Numbered from the stretch's first letter, positions 24,971 through 34,424 are shown. The stretch: 64,000 nucleotides of DNA from Pseudomonas sp. 14P_8.1_Bac3 (GCF_025466085.1 NZ_JANLOD010000055.1:62001-126000); one strand, 5' to 3'. The notes: generated by a model from the sequence alone, not told the origin. Numbers and translations: made by a program.

Positions 24971-25425
24971 GCAAGGCCGATATGCACCGCCACGGCGTCC
25001 GGGCCAGTATAAGCCTCAAAGTCGGTGACGAATCGGCGCTTGATCTGCGGGTTGGCTTCGAAGTAGCTCCAGATGCGTTGCCAGGTCTGGACAATGACAT
25101 CAGGCATCGGCCCCGTGCTTTCGAACACCAGGTACTCGCCGCCTTCGACCCTGACCGTTTGGAACCCCGGCACCGCTGTCACCACTGCAACGCCGGCCGT
25201 CACATCGAACGCCCCCGATGCATCGGATTCGTACCCTGAGTAAACGCCGTAAATCGCTGAGGCGGGCGGTCCGGAGCCGATGCGCGCCGCCAACCCTTCG
25301 CTGTAGAAACGCCCCCACATCGGACCGATCTTCGCCGATTCGGCGCTTTGTTCTGCATGGTTAAAGGTGCGCACCTTCAGCCCCGCGACACTGAACGCAG
25401 CTACATAGACCTGCTTGATATCCAT
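24967..25425 (-). CDS. GyrI-like effector-binding domain protein
   Basis: A 152 aa stand-alone GyrI-like/AraC effector-binding (AraE_bind) domain protein. This fold binds small hydrophobic or cationic ligands in regulators such as Rob, and in SbmC/GyrI it protects DNA gyrase from inhibitors. Features: VAAFSVAGLKVRTFNHAEQS at the start, the central IYGVYSGYES strand pair, and the conserved Glu in LVFEST. No DNA-binding domain is attached. ATG at 25425 follows AAGGAGT. It overlaps the ada stop by 4 bp on the opposite strand. Confidence 0.82.
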   Translation of the reverse strand: MDIKQVYVAAFSVAGLKVRTFNHAEQSAESAKIGPMWGRFYSEGLAARIGSGPPASAIYGVYSGYESDASGAFDVTAGVAVVTAVPGFQTVRVEGGEYLVFESTGPMPDVIVQTWQRIWSYFEANPQIKRRFVTDFEAYTGPDAVAVHIGLA

Positions 25426-25485
25426 TAAGGTGCCACTCCTTTTTTGAGATGACGGCTCCGGCGAGCCGTCACGGCGCCTACCTTG

Positions 25486-26469
25486 TCAGCGATTGACGTC
25501 GACGACAACCCTCCCCCGCAGCTGACCGGCGAGCAATCGTGGCGCCGCTTCGATCGCTTCGCTCAGGCCGATTTCATGGCTGATCAGCGGCAGCAAGGCG
25601 AAGTCCAGGTCTTTGGCCAGTCGATTCCAGGCCAATACACGCTTGGCCTTGGATTGGGTCACGCTGTTGATCCCGGCCAAGGTCACGCCACGCAGAATGA
25701 ACGGTGCAACGGAGGCCGGAAAATCCATGCCCTGGGCCAGACCACATGCCGCGACCGTGCCATTGGCCTTGGTGCTGGCGCAGGCGTTGGCCAGGGTGTG
25801 ACTGCCCACCGAGTCGATCACCGCCGCCCAACGTTCCTTGGCCAGTGGCTTGCCCGGCTCGGACAGCGTGGCGCGGTCGATGATCTCGCTGGCGCCCAAT
25901 TGCTTGAGGTAGTCATGTTCGGACGTGCGACCGGTGGACGCGACCACCCGGTAACCGAGCTTGCTCAGCAAGGCAATGGCGAAACTGCCTACACCGCCAT
26001 TGGCGCCCGTGACCAGTACGTCGCCCTGTTCGGGCGACACACCGTTATGCTCCAGCGCCAGAATGCTCAGCATCGCCGTGTAACCGGCCGTGCCAATGGC
26101 CATGGCCTGGGCCGGCGTGAATTCCCGGGGCAACGGGATTAGCCAGTCGCCATTCAGGCGCGCCTTTTGGGCCAGTCCGCCCCAATGCCCTTCGCCGACG
26201 CCCCAGCCATTGAGTACGACTTGATCACCGACCTTGTAGTCCGGATGCCCACTGACTTCGACAGTCCCCGCCAGATCGATACCCGGCACCATTGGGAATT
26301 TTCGCACCACCGGGCTGCTGCCGGTGATGGCCAGACCATCCTTGAAATTCAGCGTGCTGTACGCCACTCGCACGGTCACATCGCCCTCGGGCAGCTGGTC
26401 GTCATTGATCTCTTGCAGTGTGGCCCGGTAACCGCTGTCGTCTTTGTCGATCAAAATGCCTTGGAACAT
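25486..26469 (-). CDS. acuI: AcuI/YhdH-type zinc-free quinone oxidoreductase
   Basis: Medium-chain reductase, 327 aa. The AcuI/YhdH group reduces acryloyl-CoA to propionyl-CoA with NADPH. The NADPH-binding motif VTGANGGVGSFAIALLSKLG, the GTAGYTAML stretch and YSTLNFKDGLAITG near the N-terminus are typical. There are no structural or catalytic zinc cysteines. Start ATG at 26469 follows GGAGACA. It is monocistronic, divergent from the large exported-protein gene. Its role could be detoxification of acrylyl compounds; the precise substrate is inferred from family only. Confidence 0.88.
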   Translation of the reverse strand: MFQGILIDKDDSGYRATLQEINDDQLPEGDVTVRVAYSTLNFKDGLAITGSSPVVRKFPMVPGIDLAGTVEVSGHPDYKVGDQVVLNGWGVGEGHWGGLAQKARLNGDWLIPLPREFTPAQAMAIGTAGYTAMLSILALEHNGVSPEQGDVLVTGANGGVGSFAIALLSKLGYRVVASTGRTSEHDYLKQLGASEIIDRATLSEPGKPLAKERWAAVIDSVGSHTLANACASTKANGTVAACGLAQGMDFPASVAPFILRGVTLAGINSVTQSKAKRVLAWNRLAKDLDFALLPLISHEIGLSEAIEAAPRLLAGQLRGRVVVDVNR

Positions 26470-26636
26470 GAGTGTCTCCTATGGAATGACCCTGGTTGTG
26501 GTGCAGTGGAAATAACACACGGCAACATTTTTCCGTACCCGACTTTAAGCCAATCCGGGCGATTCCATCACCACCGACTATGCTTTTTTCGCGGCCCTGA
26601 AAAGCCAAGCGAACTGACCTGTCGATGGAGCTGACA

Positions 26637-29084
26637 ATGCCTCACTCACGCGCCTTTACTGTTTTGCTGATGCTCTGTCTGCTGGCTTTCAACACGGTTC
26701 AGGCTGCGCCGGCGAAAACCCCACCCGCTTCCACCGAGCAGGCTCCGGCGAGCCCGACATGGCCTCAGGTGCTGACCAGTGGCGACACCAGACTCACCCT
26801 CTATCAGCCACAGCTCGACAGCTGGGACGGCTATACCCTTCAGGCCCGGGCAGCAGTGGAAGCCACCGGCGCTGACGACAAATCCACCTACGGCATCGTG
26901 CAATTCAGCGCCCATACGCTGGTCGACAAAGCGACCCGCTGGGTAGCGCTCGATCAGTACAAAATCGTTAAAGCGGACTTTCCTTCCAGCGCGGCAAAAG
27001 CCGACAGTTGGGTCGCGACCCTGCAAAAAGACGCGGCAAACCGCAAGAAAACCATTTCCCTCGATCAGCTCGAAGCTGCCGTTGGCGTGCTCGCCGCCGA
27101 GCAGAAATCCAGCGGCGATCCGATCGACAACACCCCGCCGATCATCATCACATCCGACGTCCCGGCCTTGCTGGTGTACATCGACGGCGAACCGGCCTTT
27201 CGCCCTGTAGAGGGGACCGCGTTGCAGCGGGTCATCAATACTCGGCCGCTGCTGCTCAAGGATGCTCAAGGCAAACATTACCTGCATGTGTTCGATGGCT
27301 GGATGGTGGCTGACGAACTGAACGGCCCCTATGCGCCTTTGCCCTCACCGTCCGCCGAACTGGAAAAAGCCATGAAAGTCGCGATCCAGAGCCGCCAGGT
27401 CGATTTGCTGACAGGCCAGAGCGATCCGAAGGACAAAAAACCGACACTGGCCAAGCCGCCGACTCCGCAAATCCATATCGCCACCACGCCCACCGAACTG
27501 ATCGTCACCGACGGCGCGCCGCAATGGCAGCCGATCCAGGGCACCCAGCTGCTGTACGTGACCAACACCACCGGACACATTTTCAAGGAAATCGGTGACC
27601 AGGACAGCTACACGCTGATCTCCGGTCGCTGGTTTCGCGCGACCGACATGAACGGTCCATGGACCTTCGCACCTGCAGACAAACTCCCTGCGGACTTCGC
27701 GAATATTCCCGATGACAGCGCCAAGGAAAACGTCAAAGCCTCGGTGGCCGGCACGCCGCAAGCCAGGGAAGCGGCGATTGCGGCGACCATCCCGCAGACG
27801 TCGGCGATCAAGAAAAGCCAGGTCAAGATGACCGCGCCGCAGTTCGACGGCGAGCCACAGCTCAAGGCCATCAGCGGAACGCCGTTGCAATACGTGGTCA
27901 ACAGCGCCACACCGATCATCATGTTCGATGCCAAACGTTGGTACGCGGTAGAAAACGGCATCTGGTTCAGCGCCACCTCGGTACAGGGCCCGTGGTCGGT
28001 AGCCACTTCGGTGCCGGCGGTGATCTATTCGATTCCACCCAGTTCGCCGATGCACTACATCACGTATGTGAAAGTCTATGAAGCCAACGGCGATACCGTG
28101 GTGGTGGGCTACACGCCCGGCTATCAGGGCTCGACGGTCGATCCGAACAGCGGCGTGGTGGTGTATGGCACCGGTTATCCGTATACGCCATGGGTGGGCA
28201 ATGTCTGGTATGGGCCACCGGTGACCTACGGTTTCGGCGTCGCGATCCGCTACACACCGTGGACCGGCTGGACCTTCGGCTTCGGATTTGGCTGGAGTTG
28301 GGGTGGCAGCACCGTGGCCATGGGCTGGGGCTGGGGCGCCTACCCTTGGTGGGGAAATTACGGCTGGGGGTACGCCTGGGGGCCGCGTCTGTATCCGGCA
28401 CCGCTGCCGTGGGGTGGCGCAGCCTATGGCTATCATGGCGGCGCGGTCGCCTGGGGGCCTGGCGGCTGGGCCGGCACCAGCGGCAACATTTACCGTCAGT
28501 GGGGAGATCGTGCCTCGGTCAGTCGTTATGGCGCCGGTTACAACGCCTGGACCGGCAACCGTTGGGCCGGCCAGGTCGGTGCTTCGTATAACTCGCGCAC
28601 TGGCGTCTCGGCCGCGGGTCAGCGGGGTGCGGTGCATAACGTCTACACCGGTAATTATGCGGCCGGGCGCAGCGGTGTAGCGGTGGGTCCAAACGGCGGT
28701 GCCATTGCCGGTCGCCAGGTGACGGCGGGCAACGCGCGGACCGGAAACCAGGTCACCGCTGGCCGAGGCGCCGTCTACAACCCCAATACCGGCAATACCA
28801 CGCAGGTCGGCGGCATACGGGGCCGTAACAACAGCGCCGCCAGGATCGGCGATAACGTCTACGCCGGGCATGACGGAAACGTCTACAAGAAAACCGACGA
28901 CGGCTGGCAGTCGATGGTCGGCGGTGAAAAACGGGTCAACCCGGCCAACAATCCGCAACTACAAAATCTCAACCGCGAATCCGCGGCGCGTTCGTTTGGT
29001 AATCAGCGCCTGAACAACTATCACAACTCTTCCCAGGTCATGAATCGCTCATTCGGCGGCGGTGGCGGATTGCATCGGCGTTGA
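26637..29084 (+). CDS. Large exported Trp/Gly/Tyr-rich protein with internal repeats
   Basis: An 815 aa protein from ATG at 26637, preceded by GGAG at 26627-26630. Signal peptide MPHSRAFTVLLMLCLLAFNTVQA. The N-terminal two thirds contain three related modules: each has a strand pair ending in 'DGWMVADELNGPY', 'SGRWFRATDMNGPW' or 'NGIWFSATSVQGPW' (about residues 230, 335 and 445). Next comes a Trp/Gly/Tyr-rich stretch (about 505-620: GWGWGAYPWWGNYG), then a region of short AG/TG repeats (Y-N-x-x-T-G-N, about 620-750) and a basic tail. It resembles proteins annotated as carbohydrate-binding or autotransporter-like. Function unknown; surface or periplasmic location expected. Confidence 0.8.
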   Translation: MPHSRAFTVLLMLCLLAFNTVQAAPAKTPPASTEQAPASPTWPQVLTSGDTRLTLYQPQLDSWDGYTLQARAAVEATGADDKSTYGIVQFSAHTLVDKATRWVALDQYKIVKADFPSSAAKADSWVATLQKDAANRKKTISLDQLEAAVGVLAAEQKSSGDPIDNTPPIIITSDVPALLVYIDGEPAFRPVEGTALQRVINTRPLLLKDAQGKHYLHVFDGWMVADELNGPYAPLPSPSAELEKAMKVAIQSRQVDLLTGQSDPKDKKPTLAKPPTPQIHIATTPTELIVTDGAPQWQPIQGTQLLYVTNTTGHIFKEIGDQDSYTLISGRWFRATDMNGPWTFAPADKLPADFANIPDDSAKENVKASVAGTPQAREAAIAATIPQTSAIKKSQVKMTAPQFDGEPQLKAISGTPLQYVVNSATPIIMFDAKRWYAVENGIWFSATSVQGPWSVATSVPAVIYSIPPSSPMHYITYVKVYEANGDTVVVGYTPGYQGSTVDPNSGVVVYGTGYPYTPWVGNVWYGPPVTYGFGVAIRYTPWTGWTFGFGFGWSWGGSTVAMGWGWGAYPWWGNYGWGYAWGPRLYPAPLPWGGAAYGYHGGAVAWGPGGWAGTSGNIYRQWGDRASVSRYGAGYNAWTGNRWAGQVGASYNSRTGVSAAGQRGAVHNVYTGNYAAGRSGVAVGPNGGAIAGRQVTAGNARTGNQVTAGRGAVYNPNTGNTTQVGGIRGRNNSAARIGDNVYAGHDGNVYKKTDDGWQSMVGGEKRVNPANNPQLQNLNRESAARSFGNQRLNNYHNSSQVMNRSFGGGGGLHRR

Positions 29085-29189
29085 GCGGTCGCCCCCGATG
29101 CAAAAACTCGATTGGTCTTGCGCCTGCTATTGCTGGTACAAATCCGGCTCTACCGTCCCTGCCCTGTTTTGACGCCGGAGAACCTTGCA

Positions 29190-30254
29190 ATGAGCCAATG
29201 GCCAGACACCCGAATTATTGACCTGCTGGGCATCGAACTGCCGATCATTCAGGCTCCGATGGCCGGCGCTACCGGTACGGCCATGGTGATCGCCGCGAGC
29301 AACGCCGGCGGCCTGGGTTCGATGCCCGCGGCCATGCTGAGTACCGAACAGTTACGCGAGGATTTGCAGACGATTCGCCAACACAGCCAGCGCCCGATCA
29401 GCGTCAATTTCTTCTGTCATCAACCGCCAGCCGCCGACGAGCAACGCGCCCGGGACTGGAAAAATCTGTTGGAGCCCTACTACCGCGAGCTGGGTGTCGA
29501 CTTCCATGCGCCGACGCCCGTGTCCAATCGCGCGCCGTTCGACAACGCGACCTGCGAAGTCATCGAGGCGTTGCGTCCCGAAGTGGTGAGCTTCCACTTC
29601 GGCCTGCCGGAAAAATCCCTGCTGGATCGCGTCAAGGCGACCGGGGCGAAAGTGCTGTCTTCGGCAACGACCGTCGAAGAAGCCATCTGGCTTGAGCAGC
29701 ACGGCTGCGACGCGATCATTGCCATGGGGTACGAGGCCGGCGGCCATCGGGGCATGTTCCTCAGCGATGACCTGAACAGCCAGGTCGGTCTCTTCGCGCT
29801 GCTGCCGCAGATCGTCGATGCGGTGAAAGTCCCAGTCATCGCAGCGGGCGGTATTGCCGATGCACGAGGTGTGGCCGCGGCATTTTTGCTGGGTGCTTCG
29901 GCGGTGCAAGTGGGTACGGCGTATCTGTTTACCCCAGAGGCCAAGGTCAGCGCCTCCCATCACACGGCATTGCGTACGGCCAGGGAAAGTGAGACGGCGG
30001 TTACCAACCTGTTTACCGGCCGCCCGGCGCGGGGGATTCTCAATCGGGTAATGCGTGAGCTCGGGCCGATCAATGATAAGGCTCCCGCCTTTCCCCTGGC
30101 CGGTGGCGCGTTGATGCCGTTGCGGGCGAAGGGCGAAGCGGATTTCAGCAACCTTTGGGCCGGACAGGCGTTTACGCTGGGGGTTGAAATGACGACGGCC
30201 GAGCTGACCCGACGCCTGGCGGAGGAAGGCCTGGCCAAGCTCACCAAGGCCTGA
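29190..30254 (+). CDS. Nitronate monooxygenase (NMO/2-nitropropane dioxygenase family)
   Basis: FMN enzyme oxidising alkyl nitronates (for example propionate-3-nitronate), 354 aa from ATG at 29190, preceded by CCGGAGA. The TIM-barrel landmarks are clear: PIIQAPMAG at the start, GYEAGGHRG with the catalytic His, PVIAAGGIADARGVAAA and LGASAVQVGTAY for phosphate binding. Soluble and cytosolic. It stands alone. A GC-rich hairpin directly after the stop probably ends transcription. The in-frame extension to 29112 is not supported. Confidence 0.92.
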   Translation: MSQWPDTRIIDLLGIELPIIQAPMAGATGTAMVIAASNAGGLGSMPAAMLSTEQLREDLQTIRQHSQRPISVNFFCHQPPAADEQRARDWKNLLEPYYRELGVDFHAPTPVSNRAPFDNATCEVIEALRPEVVSFHFGLPEKSLLDRVKATGAKVLSSATTVEEAIWLEQHGCDAIIAMGYEAGGHRGMFLSDDLNSQVGLFALLPQIVDAVKVPVIAAGGIADARGVAAAFLLGASAVQVGTAYLFTPEAKVSASHHTALRTARESETAVTNLFTGRPARGILNRVMRELGPINDKAPAFPLAGGALMPLRAKGEADFSNLWAGQAFTLGVEMTTAELTRRLAEEGLAKLTKA

Positions 30255-30260
30255 CGAACG

Positions 30261-30293
30261 TCCCTGTGGCAGCTGCCGAAGCTGCTACAGGGA
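30261..30293 (+). terminator. Hairpin after the nitronate monooxygenase gene
   Basis: TCCCTGTGGCAGC pairs with GCTGCTACAGGGA (one G-U pair) around a 7 nt loop, 6 bp after the stop. No T-run follows. Confidence 0.6.
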
Positions 30294-30343
30294 CAGTGGC
30301 CATTCAACAACGCGCATCCAACACATTCCGTTGGCAGGCAATT

Positions 30344-30367
30344 CGCTATATATTCCGCTATATAACG
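30344..30367 (+). promoter_or_regulatory. ModE-type operator upstream of modA
   Basis: CGCTATAT-N8-ATATAACG, an imperfect dyad 44 bp before the modA ATG. ModE represses molybdate transport genes in response to bound molybdate through CGNTATAT-type palindromes. No modE gene is in the window. Confidence 0.7.
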
Positions 30368-30410
30368 TTTTCACCCCCCTTGCTGTACTTGCCTACGACG
30401 GAGCCGTTTC

Positions 30411-31178
30411 ATGACCATTCGTGCCTCACGTTTTGCCCCTACCTGCCTGACGAGCCTGCTCGCCGTGTTCGCCATGGGCGCTGCCCAGGCGGATGAAGTC
30501 CAGGTCGCGGTCGCGGCCAACTTCACCGCACCGATCCAGGCCATCGCCGCGGATTTCGAGAAAGACACCGGGCACAAACTGGTCACCTCCTTTGGTGCAA
30601 CCGGTCAGTTCTACACCCAGATCAAGAATGGCGCGCCGTTCGAAGTGTTCCTCTCGGCGGACGACACCACCCCGCAAAAACTCGAGACCGAGGGCGACAC
30701 CGTGAAGGGCTCGCGCTTCACCTACGCCATCGGCACCCTCGCCCTGTGGTCAGCCAAGGAAGGTTACGTGGATGCCAAGGGTAAAGTGCTGAGCGACAAC
30801 CAGTATCAGCATTTGTCGATCGCCAACCCGAAAGCCGCCCCTTACGGCCTCGCCGCCACCCAAGTGCTGGCCAAGCTGGGCCTGACCGACAAGGTCAAAG
30901 ACAAAATCGTTGAAGGCCAGAACATCACCCAGGCGTACCAGTTCGTTTCCACCGGCAACGCGGAACTGGGCTTCGTCGCCTTGTCACAGATCTACAAGGA
31001 CGGCAAAGTCACCGGCGGTTCGGCGTGGATCGTTCCGGCGAGCATGCACGACCCGATCAAACAAGATGCGGTGATCCTCAACAAAGGCAAAGACAACCCG
31101 GCTGCCAAGGCGCTGGTCGACTACCTCAAAGGGCCAAAAGCCGCTGCTGTCATCAAGTCCTACGGTTACCAACTCTAA
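30411..31178 (+). CDS. modA: Molybdate ABC transporter, periplasmic binding protein
   Basis: Binds molybdate (and tungstate) in the periplasm, 255 aa. The signal peptide runs to about residue 25 (AMGAAQA, then DEVQVAVAANFTAP). The ligand-binding elements VAVAANFTAP, SFGATGQFYTQI and GNAELGFVALSQ are conserved. First gene of modABC; modB begins on the base after its stop. Supplies Mo for molybdenum-cofactor enzymes. Confidence 0.96.
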   Translation: MTIRASRFAPTCLTSLLAVFAMGAAQADEVQVAVAANFTAPIQAIAADFEKDTGHKLVTSFGATGQFYTQIKNGAPFEVFLSADDTTPQKLETEGDTVKGSRFTYAIGTLALWSAKEGYVDAKGKVLSDNQYQHLSIANPKAAPYGLAATQVLAKLGLTDKVKDKIVEGQNITQAYQFVSTGNAELGFVALSQIYKDGKVTGGSAWIVPASMHDPIKQDAVILNKGKDNPAAKALVDYLKGPKAAAVIKSYGYQL

Positions 31179-31859
31179 ATGACGCTATCGAGTGCCGACT
31201 TTTCCGCGATCTGGCTGACCCTGAAGCTCGCGTCACTGACCACGGTCATCCTGCTGATCATCGGCACCCCGATTGCGTTATGGCTGTCGCGCACCCGCTC
31301 CTGGCTGCGCGGCCCGGTCGGGGCAATCGTCGCCCTGCCCCTGGTTCTGCCACCCACGGTGATTGGCTTCTATCTGTTGCTGGCGCTGGGCCCTAACGGC
31401 TTTGTCGGCCACTTCACCCAATCACTGGGGCTCGGCACCCTGACGTTCAGTTTTGCAGGGTTGGTCATTGGCTCGGTGCTCTACTCGATGCCGTTCGTGG
31501 TCCAGCCGCTGCAAAACGCTTTTTCTGCCATTGGCACCCGCCCGCTGGAAGTGGCCGCGACACTGCGTGCCAATCCCTGGGACACGTTTTTCAGCGTCAT
31601 CCTGCCGCTGGCCCGCCCCGGTTTCATCACCGCAGCCATTCTCGGTTTCGCCCACACCGTCGGCGAGTTCGGGGTGGTGCTGATGATCGGCGGCAACATT
31701 CCCGACAAGACCCGCGTGGTCTCGGTGCAAATCTACGATCACGTCGAGGCGATGGAATATGCCCAGGCTCACTGGCTGGCCGGCGCGATGCTGGTGTTCT
31801 CGTTTGCCGTGTTGCTGGCGCTCTACTCCAGCCGTAAAACCAAAGCGGGCTGGAGCTGA
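31179..31859 (+). CDS. modB: Molybdate ABC transporter permease
   Basis: Inner-membrane permease, 226 aa with five or six transmembrane helices. The EAA-type coupling motif EVAATLRANPWDTFFSVILPLARPG (about residues 127-150) contacts ModC. The start ATG at 31179 directly abuts the modA stop, and modC starts 4 bp after its own stop, so modABC form one transcript. Confidence 0.96.
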   Translation: MTLSSADFSAIWLTLKLASLTTVILLIIGTPIALWLSRTRSWLRGPVGAIVALPLVLPPTVIGFYLLLALGPNGFVGHFTQSLGLGTLTFSFAGLVIGSVLYSMPFVVQPLQNAFSAIGTRPLEVAATLRANPWDTFFSVILPLARPGFITAAILGFAHTVGEFGVVLMIGGNIPDKTRVVSVQIYDHVEAMEYAQAHWLAGAMLVFSFAVLLALYSSRKTKAGWS

Positions 31860-31862
31860 TCA

Positions 31863-32942
31863 ATGATTCATACGCGTCTGAAACTGAGCTATTCGGGCTT
31901 CGCCCTGAATGTGGATCTGCAACTGCCGGGCCGTGGCGTGACTGCGCTGTACGGTCATTCCGGTTCGGGCAAGACCACGTGTCTGCGCTGCATCGCTGGC
32001 CTGGAACGGGCTGAACACGGGTTTATCCAGGTTAACGATGAAGTCTGGCAGGACAGCGACCGGAAGATTTTCGTCGCCCCGCACAAACGTGCGCTCGGCT
32101 ACGTTTTTCAGGAGGCCAGTCTGTTCCCGCATCTGTCGGTGCTGGCCAACCTGGAGTTCGGTCTCATGCGCATCCCGAAACTGCAGCGCCGGGTCGACAT
32201 GGCCCACGCGACTGAATTACTGGGCATCGGCCATCTGCTGGGCCGCCCCCCACAGCACCTGTCGGGCGGCGAACGGCAGCGTGTCGGCATCGCCCGCGCG
32301 CTCCTGACCAGCCCGAAGCTGTTACTGATGGACGAACCGCTGGCGGCGCTGGATGCGCAACGCAAAAGTGAAATCCTGCCGTACCTGCAACGTTTGCACG
32401 ATGAGCTGGACATTCCGGTGCTGTACGTCAGTCACTCCCAGGATGAAGTGGCGCGATTGGCCGATCACATCGTCCTGCTCAGTGACGGCAAGGCGCTGGC
32501 CAGTGGTTCCATCGGTGAAACCCTGGCGCGCCTCGACTTGCCGCTGGCGTTGGGCGATGACGCCGGCGTAGTGATCGAAGGGCACGTCAGTGCGTATGAC
32601 GCCACTTACCAGTTGCTGACGCTGCAGCTTCCGGGCACCGCGCTGAACATTCGCGTTCCGCACACACCAATGGACGCCGGCCAGACCCTTCGCTGCAAGG
32701 TTCAGGCACGGGACGTCAGCCTGAGCCTGCAAAGTGTCGAGCACAGCAGTATCCTCAATCGGCTGCCGGTGACGGTGGTCAGTGAAATGGGCGCGGACAA
32801 TGCCGCACACGTGCTGATTCGCCTGGACGCGGCCGGCACGCCATTGCTGGCGCGGATCACCCGCTACTCCCGGGATCAGTTGAACGTGCACCCCGGTCAG
32901 TCACTCTGGGCCCAGATCAAGGCGGTGGCGGTGCTGGCGTAA
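31863..32942 (+). CDS. modC: Molybdate ABC transporter ATP-binding protein
   Basis: ATPase subunit, 359 aa. Walker A GHSGSGKTT at about 36-44, Q-loop in GYVFQEASLFPHL, signature LSGGERQRVGIARAL, Walker B LLLMDEPLAALD and the H-loop in LYVSHSQDEV. The C-terminal MOP/TOBE domain (about 290-355) can bind molybdate and gives feedback control. Last gene of the modABC operon. Confidence 0.96.
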   Translation: MIHTRLKLSYSGFALNVDLQLPGRGVTALYGHSGSGKTTCLRCIAGLERAEHGFIQVNDEVWQDSDRKIFVAPHKRALGYVFQEASLFPHLSVLANLEFGLMRIPKLQRRVDMAHATELLGIGHLLGRPPQHLSGGERQRVGIARALLTSPKLLLMDEPLAALDAQRKSEILPYLQRLHDELDIPVLYVSHSQDEVARLADHIVLLSDGKALASGSIGETLARLDLPLALGDDAGVVIEGHVSAYDATYQLLTLQLPGTALNIRVPHTPMDAGQTLRCKVQARDVSLSLQSVEHSSILNRLPVTVVSEMGADNAAHVLIRLDAAGTPLLARITRYSRDQLNVHPGQSLWAQIKAVAVLA

Positions 32943-33017
32943 ATCCGCTGGCACCACTGCAACGGCACGCGGTCAATGGCTGTAACGGCCCCTGATTCGT
33001 AGCCAAGGATTACCGCC

Positions 33018-34058
33018 ATGCCCGATTCCGCAATGCTCGATGTGCTGCCACCTGACCTGCATTACGTCGACGACTCCCAGCCCGGCATTACCCGCAAGAA
33101 ACTGCGCGGCAAGTTTTGCTATTTCGACCCGTCGGGTCAGCGCATCACTGATCCGGACGAAATCAAGCGCATCAACTCGCTCGCCGTACCACCGGCCTAT
33201 GTAGATGTGTGGATCTGCGCCGACCCGCGCGGGCATCTGCAAGCCACGGGGCGCGATGCACGGGGCCGCAAACAATACCGTTATCACCCGCGCTGGCGCG
33301 AAGTGCGCGACGCCGATAAATACTCGCGGCTGCGCGACTTCGGCCTGGCCCTGCCGAAGCTGCGTAAACAACTGGAAGCGCTGCTGGAGGCGCCGGGTTT
33401 CAGCCGCGACAAAGTCATGGCCACGGTGATTACCCTGCTCGATGCGACGCTGATTCGGGTCGGCAACACACAGTACGCGCGGGACAACCGCTCCTACGGG
33501 CTGACCACCCTGCGCAACCGCCACGTCGAGGTCAATGGCACGGCGATTCGCTTCCAGTTCCGCGGCAAGAGCGGCGTCGAGCACCAGATCACGGTAAAAG
33601 ACCGGCGCCTGGCGCGAATCATCAAGCGTTGCCAGGAGATTCCCGGACAGAACCTGTTTCAGTATCTGGATGAAAACGGTGAGCGGCACACCGTCAGCTC
33701 TTCCGACGTGAACGCCTACCTGCAAACCCTCACCGGCGCCGATTTCACCGCCAAGGATTACCGCACCTGGGCCGGCAGCGCGCTGGCATTGGCGGTGTTG
33801 CGCGAATTGCAGTGGGAACCGGAGTCGGACGCCAAGCGCCATGTGGTTGAGATGGTCAAGAATGTCGCCAGGCAACTCGGCAACACTCCGGCAGTCTGTC
33901 GCAAGTGCTATATCCACCCGGCGGTGCTCGAAGGTTTCCTGCTCGGGGCCCTGGCCGAGTTGCCCCGTCCGAGGACGCGCAAAGGGCTCCGGGCCGAGGA
34001 AGTGGGCTTGGCGATGTACCTGGAAAAGATGATCGAGGCGACTCAACCGACGAGCTGA
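33018..34058 (+). CDS. DNA topoisomerase IB (poxvirus-like)
   Basis: Type IB enzyme relaxing positive and negative supercoils by a 3'-phosphotyrosyl intermediate; 346 aa, normal for bacterial TopIB. An N-terminal beta domain (GITRKKLRGKFCYFDPSG) is followed by the catalytic domain. The latter has the Arg/Lys region LIRVGNTQYARDNRSYGLTTLRNRH, FRGKSGVEH, and the active tyrosine in CRKCYIHP. Bacterial TopIB genes occur patchily and were probably acquired early. It is monocistronic after modC. Confidence 0.93.
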   Translation: MPDSAMLDVLPPDLHYVDDSQPGITRKKLRGKFCYFDPSGQRITDPDEIKRINSLAVPPAYVDVWICADPRGHLQATGRDARGRKQYRYHPRWREVRDADKYSRLRDFGLALPKLRKQLEALLEAPGFSRDKVMATVITLLDATLIRVGNTQYARDNRSYGLTTLRNRHVEVNGTAIRFQFRGKSGVEHQITVKDRRLARIIKRCQEIPGQNLFQYLDENGERHTVSSSDVNAYLQTLTGADFTAKDYRTWAGSALALAVLRELQWEPESDAKRHVVEMVKNVARQLGNTPAVCRKCYIHPAVLEGFLLGALAELPRPRTRKGLRAEEVGLAMYLEKMIEATQPTS

Positions 34059-34127
34059 CCGTCCATTTTTTGCGCGATCAAAAATGGCTTCTATAGTTGT
34101 TGTGACAGAAATTAGCTGGATGACGCC

Positions 34128-34349
34128 ATGGAAGACATTTTCGTTGTGAAGCGTTGCAACAAGATCATCATTCATGGTCGCCGGGCCGGGGATGCCGGTC
34201 ATCAACCACCGGACGCCGCCGTCTGGTATCGCATCGCCGATACCCGCACCCACGGTTTCATCGGCGACGGCTTCGATCTTGAGGAAGACGCGAAACGCGC
34301 GTGTTTTCAGCTCAATGCCCGATCGCAAGTGACGGTCCGACAAGGCTGA
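34128..34349 (+). CDS. Small hypothetical protein
   Basis: A 73 aa cytosolic protein, MEDIFVVKRCNKIIIHGRRAGDAG..., with a C-terminal helix (LEEDAKRACFQLNARSQ). Its short gene sits between the topoisomerase and a terminator-like hairpin at 34402. No family recognised, but ATG, length and codon use are consistent with a real gene. Confidence 0.65.
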   Translation: MEDIFVVKRCNKIIIHGRRAGDAGHQPPDAAVWYRIADTRTHGFIGDGFDLEEDAKRACFQLNARSQVTVRQG

Positions 34350-34401
34350 AGTCCGGGTCTATACTGAAATGGCTGAAGGACCAGCGACCCCATCGGCAGA
34401 A

Positions 34402-34424
34402 AGCTCGCTCCAAGCGGGCTTTTT
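34402..34424 (+). terminator. Intrinsic terminator after the 73 aa gene
   Basis: AGCTCGCT and AGCGGGCT pair with one T-G pair around a 3 nt loop and are followed by T residues (T-run in GCTTTTTGC). Confidence 0.7.

Noticed and set aside
27345..28958. Long open frame (537 codons) antisense to the Trp/Gly-rich protein gene
   Set aside because: It mirrors a GC-rich real gene; the composition (Arg, Gly, Ala, Val runs) and lack of an RBS are typical of shadow frames.
32973..34343. 456-codon frame antisense to topoisomerase IB
   Set aside because: Shadow of the topoisomerase gene, whose motifs are unambiguous.
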